Part shown: in pieces, positions 52,024 to 60,747 of the stretch
How positions within the stretch are numbered: position 1 is the first letter of the stretch
Layout: each line of letters opens with the position of its first letter
DNA from: JAMXLO01 sp963832895
GTDB lineage: Bacteria > Pseudomonadota > Alphaproteobacteria > Acetobacterales > Acetobacteraceae
Reading direction: 5' to 3'
Length of the DNA: 64,000 nucleotides
NCBI GenBank assembly: GCA_963832895.1
Contig: CAWHVQ010000003.1
Location: 186,001-250,000, forward strand
Program-made: the position numbers and the translations under genes
Notes under the pieces: model-generated
What the model saw: the letters and a program-made list of their open reading frames with translations, nothing else
Told to the model about the DNA's origin: nothing
Databases searched by the model: none

Positions 52024-53046
52024 TCACCACGGGGTGTTTCGCTCGCTGAACACAAGCGACAGGAATCTGCCGAAGTCGCAGTTCGACTTCGCGCGCACGG
52101 CATCATCGCTACCAATCGGGTAGGGCCGGCTGGAGGTACACAGGCCCAGGATGATCTTGCGCAGGAAGGGGCCGGACATGGGCAGGAGCGTGTTTTCGTC
52201 GCGCACCGTGCCGTCGCGCTGAACGCGCAATCGACATCCGCCAAGCTGCCTGCCGATCAGTCGCCGCGCCATGCTGCCATCCCACTGATGGACGGCCCCC
52301 GGATAGGCAATGATCTCTACCTCGCTGCCGCCCGTTCGCATCTCGCTCGCGGTCTGCTCGCACCGATCCGGCCGGATCAGTTGGTCGTCGGCTCCATACA
52401 GCATAAGTAGCGGCGCACCAGTGGTGCGACTATCAACAAAGCGGGCGATGCACGGTGCATAGTATGACACGTGGCCCACGAAGCGCAGACCGTTCGGCGC
52501 CAGCGCATCGGCCATCTGTGCATACAGCGCATATTGCGTCGCCATGCCGCCGTAGCTGAAACCGGCCAACACGACCCGGTGCGGATCAACCTCTGGGCGT
52601 GTCGCGAGGTAAGCGAGCGCGGCATAGGCGTCCGCCATGAACATCGTCTCGGTGATGTTCAGCACTCGCTCGATGAAACCAGCTCCAAGATCACGGCGAC
52701 TGGCGTACGTCTCGAGCAGAAGCGCCGCGATGCCCATCGATGCGAGCTGAGGCCCGTACTTGGCTCGGTCGTCGATCATCCCAGCCGAGCCGTGCAACAT
52801 CACCACGGCGGGAGTAGTGCGGTCCGGCACGGTGGTTTTCGGCAGGAACAGCAGACCTCGCACCAGCCGCTTGGATGCTCGGCCGATGTCACGAGGCACG
52901 AACGGATCGCTGCTCTGAAAAGTGACGGCTTCCTCCCGAACGCCTTGCACGGCATCAGGATCAGACCAGGGATCGGCGATCTGCATTGGCATGGTGGGAC
53001 TGACCCAAACGATCAGCAGCAAGGCAGGGAGCAATGCGCGAAACAT
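52024..53046 (-). CDS. Dienelactone-hydrolase-like secreted alpha/beta hydrolase
   Basis: 340 residues with a signal peptide (ALLPALLLIVWVSPTMPM). The hydrolase core has VVMLHGSAGMIDDRAKYGPQ, the nucleophile elbow VVLAGFSYGGMATQYAL (about residue 168), the acid in LLMLYGADDQLIRPDRC and the histidine in YPGAVHQWDGSM. Its layout fits the dienelactone hydrolase group, although the usual Cys nucleophile is Ser here, so an esterase role is just as likely. It follows the YdcF-type gene by six bases on the same strand. Confidence 0.78.
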   Translation of the reverse strand: MFRALLPALLLIVWVSPTMPMQIADPWSDPDAVQGVREEAVTFQSSDPFVPRDIGRASKRLVRGLLFLPKTTVPDRTTPAVVMLHGSAGMIDDRAKYGPQLASMGIAALLLETYASRRDLGAGFIERVLNITETMFMADAYAALAYLATRPEVDPHRVVLAGFSYGGMATQYALYAQMADALAPNGLRFVGHVSYYAPCIARFVDSRTTGAPLLMLYGADDQLIRPDRCEQTASEMRTGGSEVEIIAYPGAVHQWDGSMARRLIGRQLGGCRLRVQRDGTVRDENTLLPMSGPFLRKIILGLCTSSRPYPIGSDDAVRAKSNCDFGRFLSLVFSERNTPW

Positions 53047-53052
53047 GCGGCC

Positions 53053-53871
53053 TCATGAGGGCACGGAACATACCGCAGCGCCTTGCGGCGCAGGGAACAG
53101 CGTATCTGTCCATCCGATCAGCCGATAGCCAAGCAGGCCGAGCCATTCATGGGCCGCTGCGTCTAGATTGCCCAACCGCTGGCTGAACGACGGCTCGGCC
53201 CATGCGCGCAACGAGCGGCCTGACTTGAAGGCGACCGGCCAGGCGGTCACGCTCCAGCCAATGTGCCGGAAGACGCCGACAGCGCGGGGCTCGTGACGGG
53301 CCGACGTGACGAGCAGCCAGCAGCTCTCCGGGGCGGGGTGGACCAGGCGCCACGAATCCAAGGCGTTCTCGCGCGTATTGCGTGACGTGTCCTCGAAGAC
53401 GATGCGCGCCGGATCCAGACCAAGTGCGGCAAACAACTGGCGAGCACCATCGGTTTCGATGGGACCGCCCGGGATGACAGAGCCGCTGGCACCGGTGAAC
53501 AACAGCCGCGCCTCGGGATGGCGCCGCGCCAGGGCAACGGCTTCAGTCATGCGTTCGGCATCCGAGTTCAGCGAGGGAATACCGCGATCCGCGGTAATCT
53601 CGTTATCGATCGCTCCGCCCAGCACGATGATGCCATTGATATGCGACGGCTCGTCCGGGCGCGGGAAGCGATCCTCCAGCGGCAACAGGGCCCATGAGTC
53701 CACCGGCAGCAGCAGGACCAACAGATAACCCGTCAGCCCGGCCGCGAGCAGCCGCCGACCCCACGCGGAACCACGATAAAAGGCGAACCAGAACCCAGCC
53801 CAGCACGCCAACAGAAGCAAGACGCTCGGCCTCAGCAGGTCGCCGCCAAATTTGGTCAGAAGGAACGTCAT
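53053..53871 (-). CDS. YdcF-family (DUF218) membrane protein
   Basis: 272 residues. Two N-terminal helices (SVLLLLACWAGFWFAFYRGS and LLAAGLTGYLLVLLLPVDSW) are followed by a DUF218 domain: INGIIVLGGAIDNE, ARLLFTGASGSV, FEDTSRNTRENALDSW and LLVTSARHEPRAVGVF. YdcF/ElyC proteins act in envelope polysaccharide or lipid-carrier metabolism; the precise reaction is not settled. It lies six bases upstream of the secreted hydrolase gene. Confidence 0.87.
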   Translation of the reverse strand: MTFLLTKFGGDLLRPSVLLLLACWAGFWFAFYRGSAWGRRLLAAGLTGYLLVLLLPVDSWALLPLEDRFPRPDEPSHINGIIVLGGAIDNEITADRGIPSLNSDAERMTEAVALARRHPEARLLFTGASGSVIPGGPIETDGARQLFAALGLDPARIVFEDTSRNTRENALDSWRLVHPAPESCWLLVTSARHEPRAVGVFRHIGWSVTAWPVAFKSGRSLRAWAEPSFSQRLGNLDAAAHEWLGLLGYRLIGWTDTLFPAPQGAAVCSVPS

Positions 53872-54087
53872 GTCCTCACTATGGCATCGTGCGTCGTTTC
53901 GCTCTGGCGGCTATCTTAGTGAACCGACAGGACCGGCGGCGGAAAATGACAGGGTTATTTCATGGTTTGCTACCGGGGCAACTAGGCAATACACCAGGGC
54001 CCCAGCGTGCTAAGCCTGTTTTAAGGTGGCTTGCGGCGAAAAGCCGCGATCTTCTTCTGATCCATTCCTCAAGATGGAGAGTATTCC

Positions 54088-54924
54088 GTGTCCAAGACTG
54101 TCACCTATGCGAGCGGTGCCGAGGATTTCACAAGTCCAACACAACTGGACGATACGATAATCCGGTTTGCAGGAACCACGCCTTCTTTGCCGGCGGCGCC
54201 ACTGGTCGATCTTAGCGGCCTGCTTGCCATATATCCTCTGGACAAGGTGGAAGTGCTTGGTACTGCAGCAACACCGAACTATGGGTGGTTGGAATCCGAT
54301 CCCGAGACTTCTACCACCCTCACAAAAGGTGTCCATGTCTCGCACGGAACACTGACCACTGATTCTAACAGCGGCTTCACTTTTGAGGGCAAAAGTGTCA
54401 TCACCAACGGTGGGATGCTCGATGCACTCGGCGGAAGGTATCATTCTTCTCTGTACACGCTGAACGGCAGCGTGTCGGTGGGCGAGAACTCGTCCGCCGA
54501 TTTCAGCGATGTGCACCTTGCCGGTAATGGCTCAGTGAAATTGACGGCGGAAAGCGCCACTGTCAGTGCAGGCGGTATCGGCGGTGTAGGTGCCGGGGTT
54601 CATTTCGATCTGACCAGAGGCGGTACGCTGAACATCGACAATGGCATGAATTTCCTCGGCCACGTCGATATCGGCTGTGATGCCACCGTGAATATCAACA
54701 CCCCCATATTTCAAACCACGCCTTTGGGGGCGGTCTCGGAAATCTGGCACGCCAAGAGCGACGTTCTCGATCTGCTGGGTTCCGCGGGGCAGGATGTGGC
54801 ACAGATCCAGTTCGCCAAAGGCACGCCCGAACTCTATGCGGCGCCGAACGCAACAACAGGTGGCGTTTCGGTGTCAAGGCATTTCGCGGTGGGGGACCTG
54901 CCGGTCACTGTGGTGCATTCGTAA
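54088..54924 (+). CDS. Hypothetical beta-rich protein of lower GC content
   Basis: 278 residues with no signal peptide or membrane helix. It is rich in Gly, Ser, Thr and Asn, with short repeating beta units such as VHVSHGTLTTDSNSGFTF, VITNGGMLDALGG and GTLNIDNGMNFLGHV. This suggests a beta-helix like those of secreted surface proteins or type-I-secreted adhesins. GC is visibly lower (about 50-55% by eye) than its neighbours, suggesting transfer. The 216 bases upstream hold no gene, only a small hairpin GCGGC-GAAAA-GCCGC (54033-54047). I do not recognise the family. Confidence 0.6.
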   Translation: MSKTVTYASGAEDFTSPTQLDDTIIRFAGTTPSLPAAPLVDLSGLLAIYPLDKVEVLGTAATPNYGWLESDPETSTTLTKGVHVSHGTLTTDSNSGFTFEGKSVITNGGMLDALGGRYHSSLYTLNGSVSVGENSSADFSDVHLAGNGSVKLTAESATVSAGGIGGVGAGVHFDLTRGGTLNIDNGMNFLGHVDIGCDATVNINTPIFQTTPLGAVSEIWHAKSDVLDLLGSAGQDVAQIQFAKGTPELYAAPNATTGGVSVSRHFAVGDLPVTVVHS

Positions 54925-55067
54925 AGCTACGTTCCTGATCCAACCATACGCGGCGAATACAGCGTCGCTGCGCGTGCATTGATCGGCATCGCCGCCGGGT
55001 CTTCTGGACTTGCCTGCCGTCGCCGCCCGGGCTGTATTGCGGTGATGGCAGCATCCAGGGCTGATCG

Positions 55068-56960
55068 ATGATCATCGGCACCGCCGGCCATATCGATCAT
55101 GGCAAGACAGCGCTGGTGAAGGCACTGACCGGCATCGATGCCGACCGCCTGCCCGAGGAGAAGCGTCGCGGCATAACCATAGATCTTGGCTACGCCTATA
55201 CCGATGCGTTCGGCTTCGTCGATGTGCCCGGACATGAGCGGTTCGTGCACACCATGCTGGCGGGCGCGAGCGGCGTCGATGCGGCGCTTCTGGTGGTGGC
55301 CCTCAACGATGGCGTCATGCCGCAGACCCGGGAACATGTGCAGATCCTGCAGCTTCTCGGCATCGATCGCGGCGTGGTGGCGCTGACCAAGTCCGATCTC
55401 GCTCCCGCGCGTGATGCGGAGGTCGCCGCGCAGGTGAACGCGTTGTTGCAGAAAACCGCGCTCGCCTCGGCGCCGCTGCTGCCGGTGTCCGTGGTGACCG
55501 GCGCAGGTATCGAGGCCTTGCGTAGCGCGCTCCTGTCGCTTGGGCCGCGCCAGCGTGATGCCGAGTTGTACCCTCGCCTGGCGGTCGATCGCGCGTTCAC
55601 GCTGACCGGCGCAGGTCTCGTGGTCACCGGCACGCTGGTCTCGGGACGCATTCGCGTCGACGACCGGCTGATGCTGTCGCCGCCCGGGATCGAGTTGCGT
55701 GTGCGTGGCCTGCACGCGCAGAACCGGCCGGCCGAGCAAGCGGTCGCGGGTCAGCGTGCCGCGCTGAATGTCACCGGGCCGCGTTTGTCGAAGGACGTGG
55801 TGAACCGCGGTGACTGGGTGCTGCATCCTGCGGTGCATGCGCCGACCGCGCGCTTCGACGTCCGGGTTACATTGCTGGCTGAGGAGTCACGCGGGCTGCG
55901 TGCCGATGCGGCGGTGCATCTGCATCTCGGCGCCGCGCATGTGACGGCGCGTGTCGCGGCGCTGGACGGCGGACGGATCGAACCAGGCAGCACGGTGCTG
56001 GCACGGTTGACACTCGATCGCCCCATCGGTGCGCTGGCGCGCGACAGGCTGGTGCTGCGCGATGCGATGGCGACTCGCACGATCGGCGGTGGCGTGGTGA
56101 TCGATCCATTCCCGCCGCGACGCGGACGCCGTGCACCGGAACGGCTCCAGCAACTCACGGCGTTGGACCAGTCTGATCCGAGCGACGCATTGCGCGCGTT
56201 GTTGGCGCTGGCGCCCGGTTGGACCGATCGCGCCGGGTACGTCCGTTCGCGCAACCTGTCGCCCGCGGTGCAGCAGTCGGCGCAGTCGGCTGTGCCGGCG
56301 GTCGCCGTGGCCGATCTGCTGATGACGCCGGCGACGCTCGATGCGCTGCGCGATGGCGTGACGCAACGGCTTGCCGCGCACCACACTGCGGCGCCCGATC
56401 AGCCGGGCCTGCAGTTCGAACGGCTGCGAATGGCAACACCCGGCCGGCCATCAGTGGCGGCGTTCCGTGCTGTCATCGAGTCACTGTTCCGCAGCGGTGC
56501 GGTGGAACAGGACGGTCCGTGGCTTCGGCTGGCCACGCATCGCGCCATTCTGTCGGCACACGATGAACGGGTGTGGCAGCAGGCGCAGGAACTGATTGCG
56601 GCAGAGCGCTTTCGTCCGCCGCGGACGCGCGATCTGGCGCGGGCGCTTTCGGTGCCGGAGGCCGCGATGCGCGCTGCGCTGAAGCGCGTGCAGCGGATGG
56701 GGCGGTTGATCGAGGTCGCGCCGGATCAGTTCTTTCTCAGTGAGACGGTGGCGGAGATGGTCGGCATTGCCGCGGCCATAGCAGAAGCGGGCCCCGCCGG
56801 CACCCTAACTGCCGCGGCGTTTCGCGACCGGTTGGCGAACGGTAGAAAGGTCGCAATCCAGGTGCTGGAGTACTTCGATCGTGCCGGCGTCACCGTGCGG
56901 GTCGGCGACGAAAGGCGGGTGCGGACCGATCGTCTGGGAATGTTCGGTCCGCCGCCTTAG
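55068..56960 (+). CDS. selB: Selenocysteine-specific elongation factor
   Basis: 630 residues. The GTPase domain has GTAGHIDHGKTALVKALTGI, the switch segment RRGITIDLGYAY, DVPGHERFVHTML and the base-specificity motif LTKSD. Two beta-barrel domains follow, and a C-terminal set of winged helices (from about residue 370) reads the SECIS hairpin. SelB delivers Sec-tRNA to UGA codons. No selA, selD or tRNA-Sec gene is visible in the window, so the rest of the system must lie elsewhere. The last four bases overlap the convergent EamA-type gene. Confidence 0.95.
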   Translation: MIIGTAGHIDHGKTALVKALTGIDADRLPEEKRRGITIDLGYAYTDAFGFVDVPGHERFVHTMLAGASGVDAALLVVALNDGVMPQTREHVQILQLLGIDRGVVALTKSDLAPARDAEVAAQVNALLQKTALASAPLLPVSVVTGAGIEALRSALLSLGPRQRDAELYPRLAVDRAFTLTGAGLVVTGTLVSGRIRVDDRLMLSPPGIELRVRGLHAQNRPAEQAVAGQRAALNVTGPRLSKDVVNRGDWVLHPAVHAPTARFDVRVTLLAEESRGLRADAAVHLHLGAAHVTARVAALDGGRIEPGSTVLARLTLDRPIGALARDRLVLRDAMATRTIGGGVVIDPFPPRRGRRAPERLQQLTALDQSDPSDALRALLALAPGWTDRAGYVRSRNLSPAVQQSAQSAVPAVAVADLLMTPATLDALRDGVTQRLAAHHTAAPDQPGLQFERLRMATPGRPSVAAFRAVIESLFRSGAVEQDGPWLRLATHRAILSAHDERVWQQAQELIAAERFRPPRTRDLARALSVPEAAMRAALKRVQRMGRLIEVAPDQFFLSETVAEMVGIAAAIAEAGPAGTLTAAAFRDRLANGRKVAIQVLEYFDRAGVTVRVGDERRVRTDRLGMFGPPP

Positions 56961-57289
56961 GCGAACGCCAGTATCACCACGCCGCCGCAGATCAACGCGA
57001 TTGCCGCGATGTGCGCAACGCCGAGCGGCTCGCCAAATGCGTAAAATCCGATCAGCGCCGCGGCGACGTATGAGATCGCGGTGCAGGGCAGGGCGCGCGA
57101 CATCGGAATGCGGCGCAATGCCACGATGTACAGCAGCGCCGCACCACCGTACAGGAACAACCCGAAGAGCGTGCGCCAGTCGAGCAGTTGCGCCCTGAAG
57201 TCGACCGTGCCGGCGCCGGCCTTCAGGAGTGTCTGCCCCGCCATGCTTGTGGCGATGGCAGCAAACAGCATGCTCCAGTAGATCGTCAC
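56957..57289 (-). CDS. Small EamA/SMR-type membrane protein (ArnE-like)
   Basis: 110 residues with four helices in the small-multidrug-resistance/EamA half-size pattern (SMAGQTLLKAGAG, SRALPCTAISYVAAALIGFY, FGEPLGVAHIAAIALI). Such proteins near a polyprenyl-phosphate GT2 often act as the flippase for the lipid-linked sugar, as ArnE/ArnF do. The start overlaps the GT2 stop by four bases, so the three genes 56957-59000 form one operon. Confidence 0.78.
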   Translation of the reverse strand: MTIYWSMLFAAIATSMAGQTLLKAGAGTVDFRAQLLDWRTLFGLFLYGGAALLYIVALRRIPMSRALPCTAISYVAAALIGFYAFGEPLGVAHIAAIALICGGVVILAFA

Positions 57290-58290
57290 ACTTGGGTACG
57301 TGCGGCCGCCGCACTGCGCTCGATCGAGCGCACCGTGCCCTGCGGCTTGCCGTTCGCCGACAGGAAGGTGCGGCCGACATATTCGCCGAGCACGCCCAGG
57401 ATCATCGATTGCACGCCCGCGACCAGCAGGATCACCGTCATCGTCGAAGCCCAGCCGGATGGCGTGTCATGCAGGAACAGTGCTTCGAAGATTGTCGCGA
57501 CTGCGCCGACGACGCCCAGCAGTGCCATGAACACCCCGGCATAGACGGCGAGCCGCAATGGCGCCAGCGAGAAGCTGGTGGCGAGGTTCAGCCACAGTCG
57601 CACCAGGCGCGCCAGATTGTAGTTGGACCTTCCTTCGATGCGCGGCAGGTGGCGCACCTCGATGCTGTCGATCCGCTGGGTCACCTGCATGATCAGCCCA
57701 TCGACATACGGGTACGGTCCTTGATAGCGCGTTACCGCCTGCACGACGAATGCCGACATGCAGCGGAACGACGACAGATAGAGCCCTTTGGGCTTATCGA
57801 GCAGGCGATCCGCCACCGCGTTGGCAAACCGGCTACCAAGGTTGCGCCAGCCTGCATGCTGCTTGCTGGCGTAGCGCGTGTAGACAACGTCCCAGTGGCC
57901 GAGCCGCGCGTGATCGTAGAGCCGGATAACCTCCTCGGGCGGGTTCTGCAGATCGTCATCCATGGTGATGACGTACGCCCCGCTCGCGTGGCGCAATCCC
58001 GTCATGACGGCGTTGTGCTCGCCGAAATTGCGGGCGTGCTCGACATAGGTCAACGGGATGCAGGCTCGTCCCAGGAGGTGCTGGCAGATCTCGCCGGAAT
58101 TGTCAGGGCTGCCGTCGTTGACCAGTACGATCTCCAGCCCTCCGGCCGGATGCAGCGCGGACAACGCATCGACCAGCCGCTCAATTGTCGAGGCACCGCG
58201 GTACACCGGAATGACGATCGACAGGCCGCTACCGACCGACACTTGCGGGGCAGCGGACGGGCGGTAGCGCAGGTCGGTGTCGTCGTTCAT
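57286..58290 (-). CDS. Polyprenyl-phosphate GT2 glycosyltransferase (ArnC/GtrB-like)
   Basis: 334 residues. The GT2 catalytic domain has LSIVIPVYRGASTIERLVDA, IVLVNDGSPDNSGE, TMDDDLQNPPEEVIRLYDHA and the membrane-facing loop PRIEGRSNYNLARLVRLWLN. Two C-terminal helices follow, as in GtrB/ArnC. It loads a sugar on undecaprenyl phosphate. The start is ATG 58290, overlapping the methyltransferase stop (ATGA). Confidence 0.9.
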   Translation of the reverse strand: MNDDTDLRYRPSAAPQVSVGSGLSIVIPVYRGASTIERLVDALSALHPAGGLEIVLVNDGSPDNSGEICQHLLGRACIPLTYVEHARNFGEHNAVMTGLRHASGAYVITMDDDLQNPPEEVIRLYDHARLGHWDVVYTRYASKQHAGWRNLGSRFANAVADRLLDKPKGLYLSSFRCMSAFVVQAVTRYQGPYPYVDGLIMQVTQRIDSIEVRHLPRIEGRSNYNLARLVRLWLNLATSFSLAPLRLAVYAGVFMALLGVVGAVATIFEALFLHDTPSGWASTMTVILLVAGVQSMILGVLGEYVGRTFLSANGKPQGTVRSIERSAAAARTQV

Positions 58291-59000
58291 GGCCGCTCCG
58301 CGGTCGCCAGCACCGACCCGCCGGCCGGCAGGCAAAAGGGCAGGCGGCGTTCGATCTCTGTGATGGCATGAAACGTGGCATCGAGCCATGGCGGAAACGG
58401 GGCAACGTCGGAGGCGGCCACATTGCGGCGCCGCAGCTTGCGCTGCGCCACCATGAGCGGCAGCAGCAGAGCGTTCCAGTAGGTCGCATTCACGCGGACA
58501 AAGCCCGCGCCTCGCAGCAATTTACGGAGCTGGGCCAGCGTGACGCGTCGCACGTTGTGCACCAGGCGATCGTGATCGGACAGCAGCCATGAATAGGCCG
58601 GCATGTTGACGATCAGCCGGCCGCCCGGCCGCAGCACCCGCTGCAATTCCGCCAGCGTCTGCGCCGGGTCGACCGCGCCGTGGCAAAGCAGATCGGCGGC
58701 GATCGCGGCATCGAAGCATGCCGGTGCAAATGGCAGCGCATTGACGCTGCCACGCACGACGGGCGCGCCGGACTTGTCGGCGGCGCGGCGAGAGGCCGCC
58801 TCGGCCCACTCCAGACCAACCGCATGGAGGTCGGGACGCTCGGCAAGCAGCCGTGCCAGCAGACCACCGGTGCCGCAGCCTGCGTCCAGCACGTAGCCAT
58901 CAAGGCCGGCCAGCGCGGCGACGAGGCGACGATGCAGCGCGCGGTACCACCACATGTGGGCCTCAACCGCATCCATCCGGGCGTATTCCGTGAGCTCCAT
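58287..59000 (-). CDS. Class I SAM-dependent methyltransferase of the glycolipid operon
   Basis: 237 residues. SAM motif I is YVLDAGCGTGGLLARLL, then FDAAIAADLLCHGAV and RVLRPGGRLIVNMPAYSWLL. The C-terminal part has a hydrophobic stretch (YWNALLLPLMVAQRKL), a pattern often seen in methyltransferases beside polyprenyl-sugar enzymes. The start is ATG 59000 (MELTEYARMDAVEAHMWWYR). It leads the operon with GT2 and the EamA-type protein, so modification of the lipid-linked sugar is inferred. Confidence 0.82.
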   Translation of the reverse strand: MELTEYARMDAVEAHMWWYRALHRRLVAALAGLDGYVLDAGCGTGGLLARLLAERPDLHAVGLEWAEAASRRAADKSGAPVVRGSVNALPFAPACFDAAIAADLLCHGAVDPAQTLAELQRVLRPGGRLIVNMPAYSWLLSDHDRLVHNVRRVTLAQLRKLLRGAGFVRVNATYWNALLLPLMVAQRKLRRRNVAASDVAPFPPWLDATFHAITEIERRLPFCLPAGGSVLATAERP

Positions 59001-59089
59001 CCAGATCCTCGGAATGACCGTTGCTGCTTGCCTTGCCGTGGCGCCGGTCGCAAGGCATGGAGGTGCCGTGAACCAGGGGGAACGTTCCG

Positions 59090-60034
59090 TTGGCTGATGT
59101 CGTGCCGCTGGCGCGCCCCGTGCCACGCGTACTCACGGACAACGCCTCCGACGCGATCCGCGGCATTGGGCTGGCGGTCCTCGCCTATCTGATCTGGACG
59201 CTCGGCGATGCGACGGCGAAATGGGTGCTGCCCAGTGTCGGTGTCGCCGGCGCGATGCTGTGGCGCGGCGTGTTCGGCACCGTCACCGTCGCGGCCATCA
59301 CATTGGGCCGGCCGGCAGCGACCGGGTGGCGGCGGTTGGTGCCGCAGCGCTGGGGGCTGGTGCTCGCACGCAGCGTGCTGTCGTCGTTCGTTTCGGTGTG
59401 CTGGTACATCTCCTGGCTGTCGATGAGCCTGGCCGACACCTATGCGGTGGGCTTCACGGCGCCGCTGATCATGACGGTGCTGGCGATACCGATGCTGGGC
59501 GAGCGGATCCGCTGGCGGCGGGCGCTCTCCACATTGGTGGGTTTCGGCGGCGTGCTGATCATGCTGCGTCCGGGCGGCGACCTGTGGACCCCGGTTGTGC
59601 TTCTGCTGCTGGCGGGCACCTTGGTGATGGCGCTGACGCGGATCATGACGCGGCAGTTGACCACGACAGAGACGCCGGAGTGCCAGGCCTTCTGGCTGCT
59701 GATCTGCCATACGGCGACCGGCTTCCTGCTGCTGTCGAGGTTCCCGGGCTCGGGTGGGATCGGGACGTTCGGCTGGCTGGCCCTGGCATTCCTCGGGCTG
59801 TCGAGCGGTCTGGCGCATTGCGTGTTCGCGCGCAGCTATGCGCTGGCACCGGTCTCGGCGCTGGCGCCCTATGAATACACCGTGCTGCCCTGGGGCGTGC
59901 TGGCGGGCTTCCTGATCTTTGGTGACCTGCCGTCGTGGAACACGCTGGCCGGCGCCGTCGTGGTGGCGGCGTCCGGCAGCTACAACGTGTACCGCGAGCG
60001 GGTGCGCCGCGCCGAGGAACGCGCGGTGGGCTGA
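59090..60034 (+). CDS. DMT-superfamily transporter (two EamA domains)
   Basis: 314 residues with ten helices in two EamA repeats. The first opens GLAVLAYLIWTLGDATAKWV; the second includes LSSGLAHCVFARSYALAPVS and ALAPYEYTVLPWGVLAGFLI. The family exports small metabolites. It starts with TTG at 59090; GGGGGAACG lies nearby but the ribosome site is not ideal. It is divergent from the methyltransferase operon. The substrate is unknown. Confidence 0.86.
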   Translation: MADVVPLARPVPRVLTDNASDAIRGIGLAVLAYLIWTLGDATAKWVLPSVGVAGAMLWRGVFGTVTVAAITLGRPAATGWRRLVPQRWGLVLARSVLSSFVSVCWYISWLSMSLADTYAVGFTAPLIMTVLAIPMLGERIRWRRALSTLVGFGGVLIMLRPGGDLWTPVVLLLLAGTLVMALTRIMTRQLTTTETPECQAFWLLICHTATGFLLLSRFPGSGGIGTFGWLALAFLGLSSGLAHCVFARSYALAPVSALAPYEYTVLPWGVLAGFLIFGDLPSWNTLAGAVVVAASGSYNVYRERVRRAEERAVG

Positions 60035-60037
60035 GCG

Positions 60038-60673
60038 CTAGCGGCGGGTATACCGCTTGCAGCGGAGCGCCAGCAGGTCGCGGAAATGCGGCCGCATGCG
60101 GGCGGTCCAAGGCGTGTCCGCGGCCTTCTTCCAGGCGTCGCTGCGTGGCACGTCGAGGCCGGTCATGTGATACAGCGCCAGGTACTTGCGCTCACGATCC
60201 GACGCCTCCGAGCTGTAGCGGCGGGCGCACAGCACACCCGGCACGGCACCGAGCTGCGGCAGGTGCTCGGCGTTGTACCACTCGTTGAACTCGGGCTCCG
60301 CCGCTGGATCGACGTTCATCGAGGCGACCAGCAGCGCACCGGCGCCGGGGGGAGCGGCGAGGTCGCCCGGGAGCAGTTGCTCGCCGGTGAAGCGCAGGAT
60401 GCGCCTCGCCATTGCCGTGACACGTTTGGTCCAGACCGAGGCGTTCTCATAGCCGATCGCCTTGTAGGGCGCGCTTTGCAGGACGCCGAGCGAATCGAGG
60501 TCGTAGGTGGCGACGGCGAGGTTCGGATCCTCCTCGCCGATCCAGCGTTCGGCGTTGATGAAGCCTGGGACACGCAGGCGCTCCGGGATGTGCTCCAGGT
60601 CATACCAGTCGTGGAATTCGTCGGCGTGCGCTGTGGAGAAGTCGAACGAGGCGAACAGCAGACCCTTGGGCAT
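60038..60673 (-). CDS. Tandem dimeric alpha/beta-barrel protein (EthD-like)
   Basis: 211 residues made of two similar halves, each with the short signature of small ferredoxin-fold barrel proteins: FHDWYDLEHIPERLRVPGF (about residue 20) and FNEWYNAEHLPQLGAVPGV (about residue 130). The single-domain relatives are EthD and similar dimeric proteins, so this looks like a fused dimer. It is soluble with no signal peptide. Its function is unknown; a role in breakdown of small organic compounds is typical of the group. Its end lies three bases from the convergent DMT transporter gene. Confidence 0.65.
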   Translation of the reverse strand: MPKGLLFASFDFSTAHADEFHDWYDLEHIPERLRVPGFINAERWIGEEDPNLAVATYDLDSLGVLQSAPYKAIGYENASVWTKRVTAMARRILRFTGEQLLPGDLAAPPGAGALLVASMNVDPAAEPEFNEWYNAEHLPQLGAVPGVLCARRYSSEASDRERKYLALYHMTGLDVPRSDAWKKAADTPWTARMRPHFRDLLALRCKRYTRR

Positions 60674-60747
60674 AGCTTCCTCCTGGCTTCCGATTGCGGC
60701 GATCCGTCCCCCTCGACGAGGCGACGGAAATCCCCCATCTGTTGGTC

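Noticed and set aside
54925..55067. tRNA-Sec gene between the hypothetical protein gene and selB
   Set aside because: No cloverleaf with a TCA anticodon or CCA-type acceptor end could be drawn.
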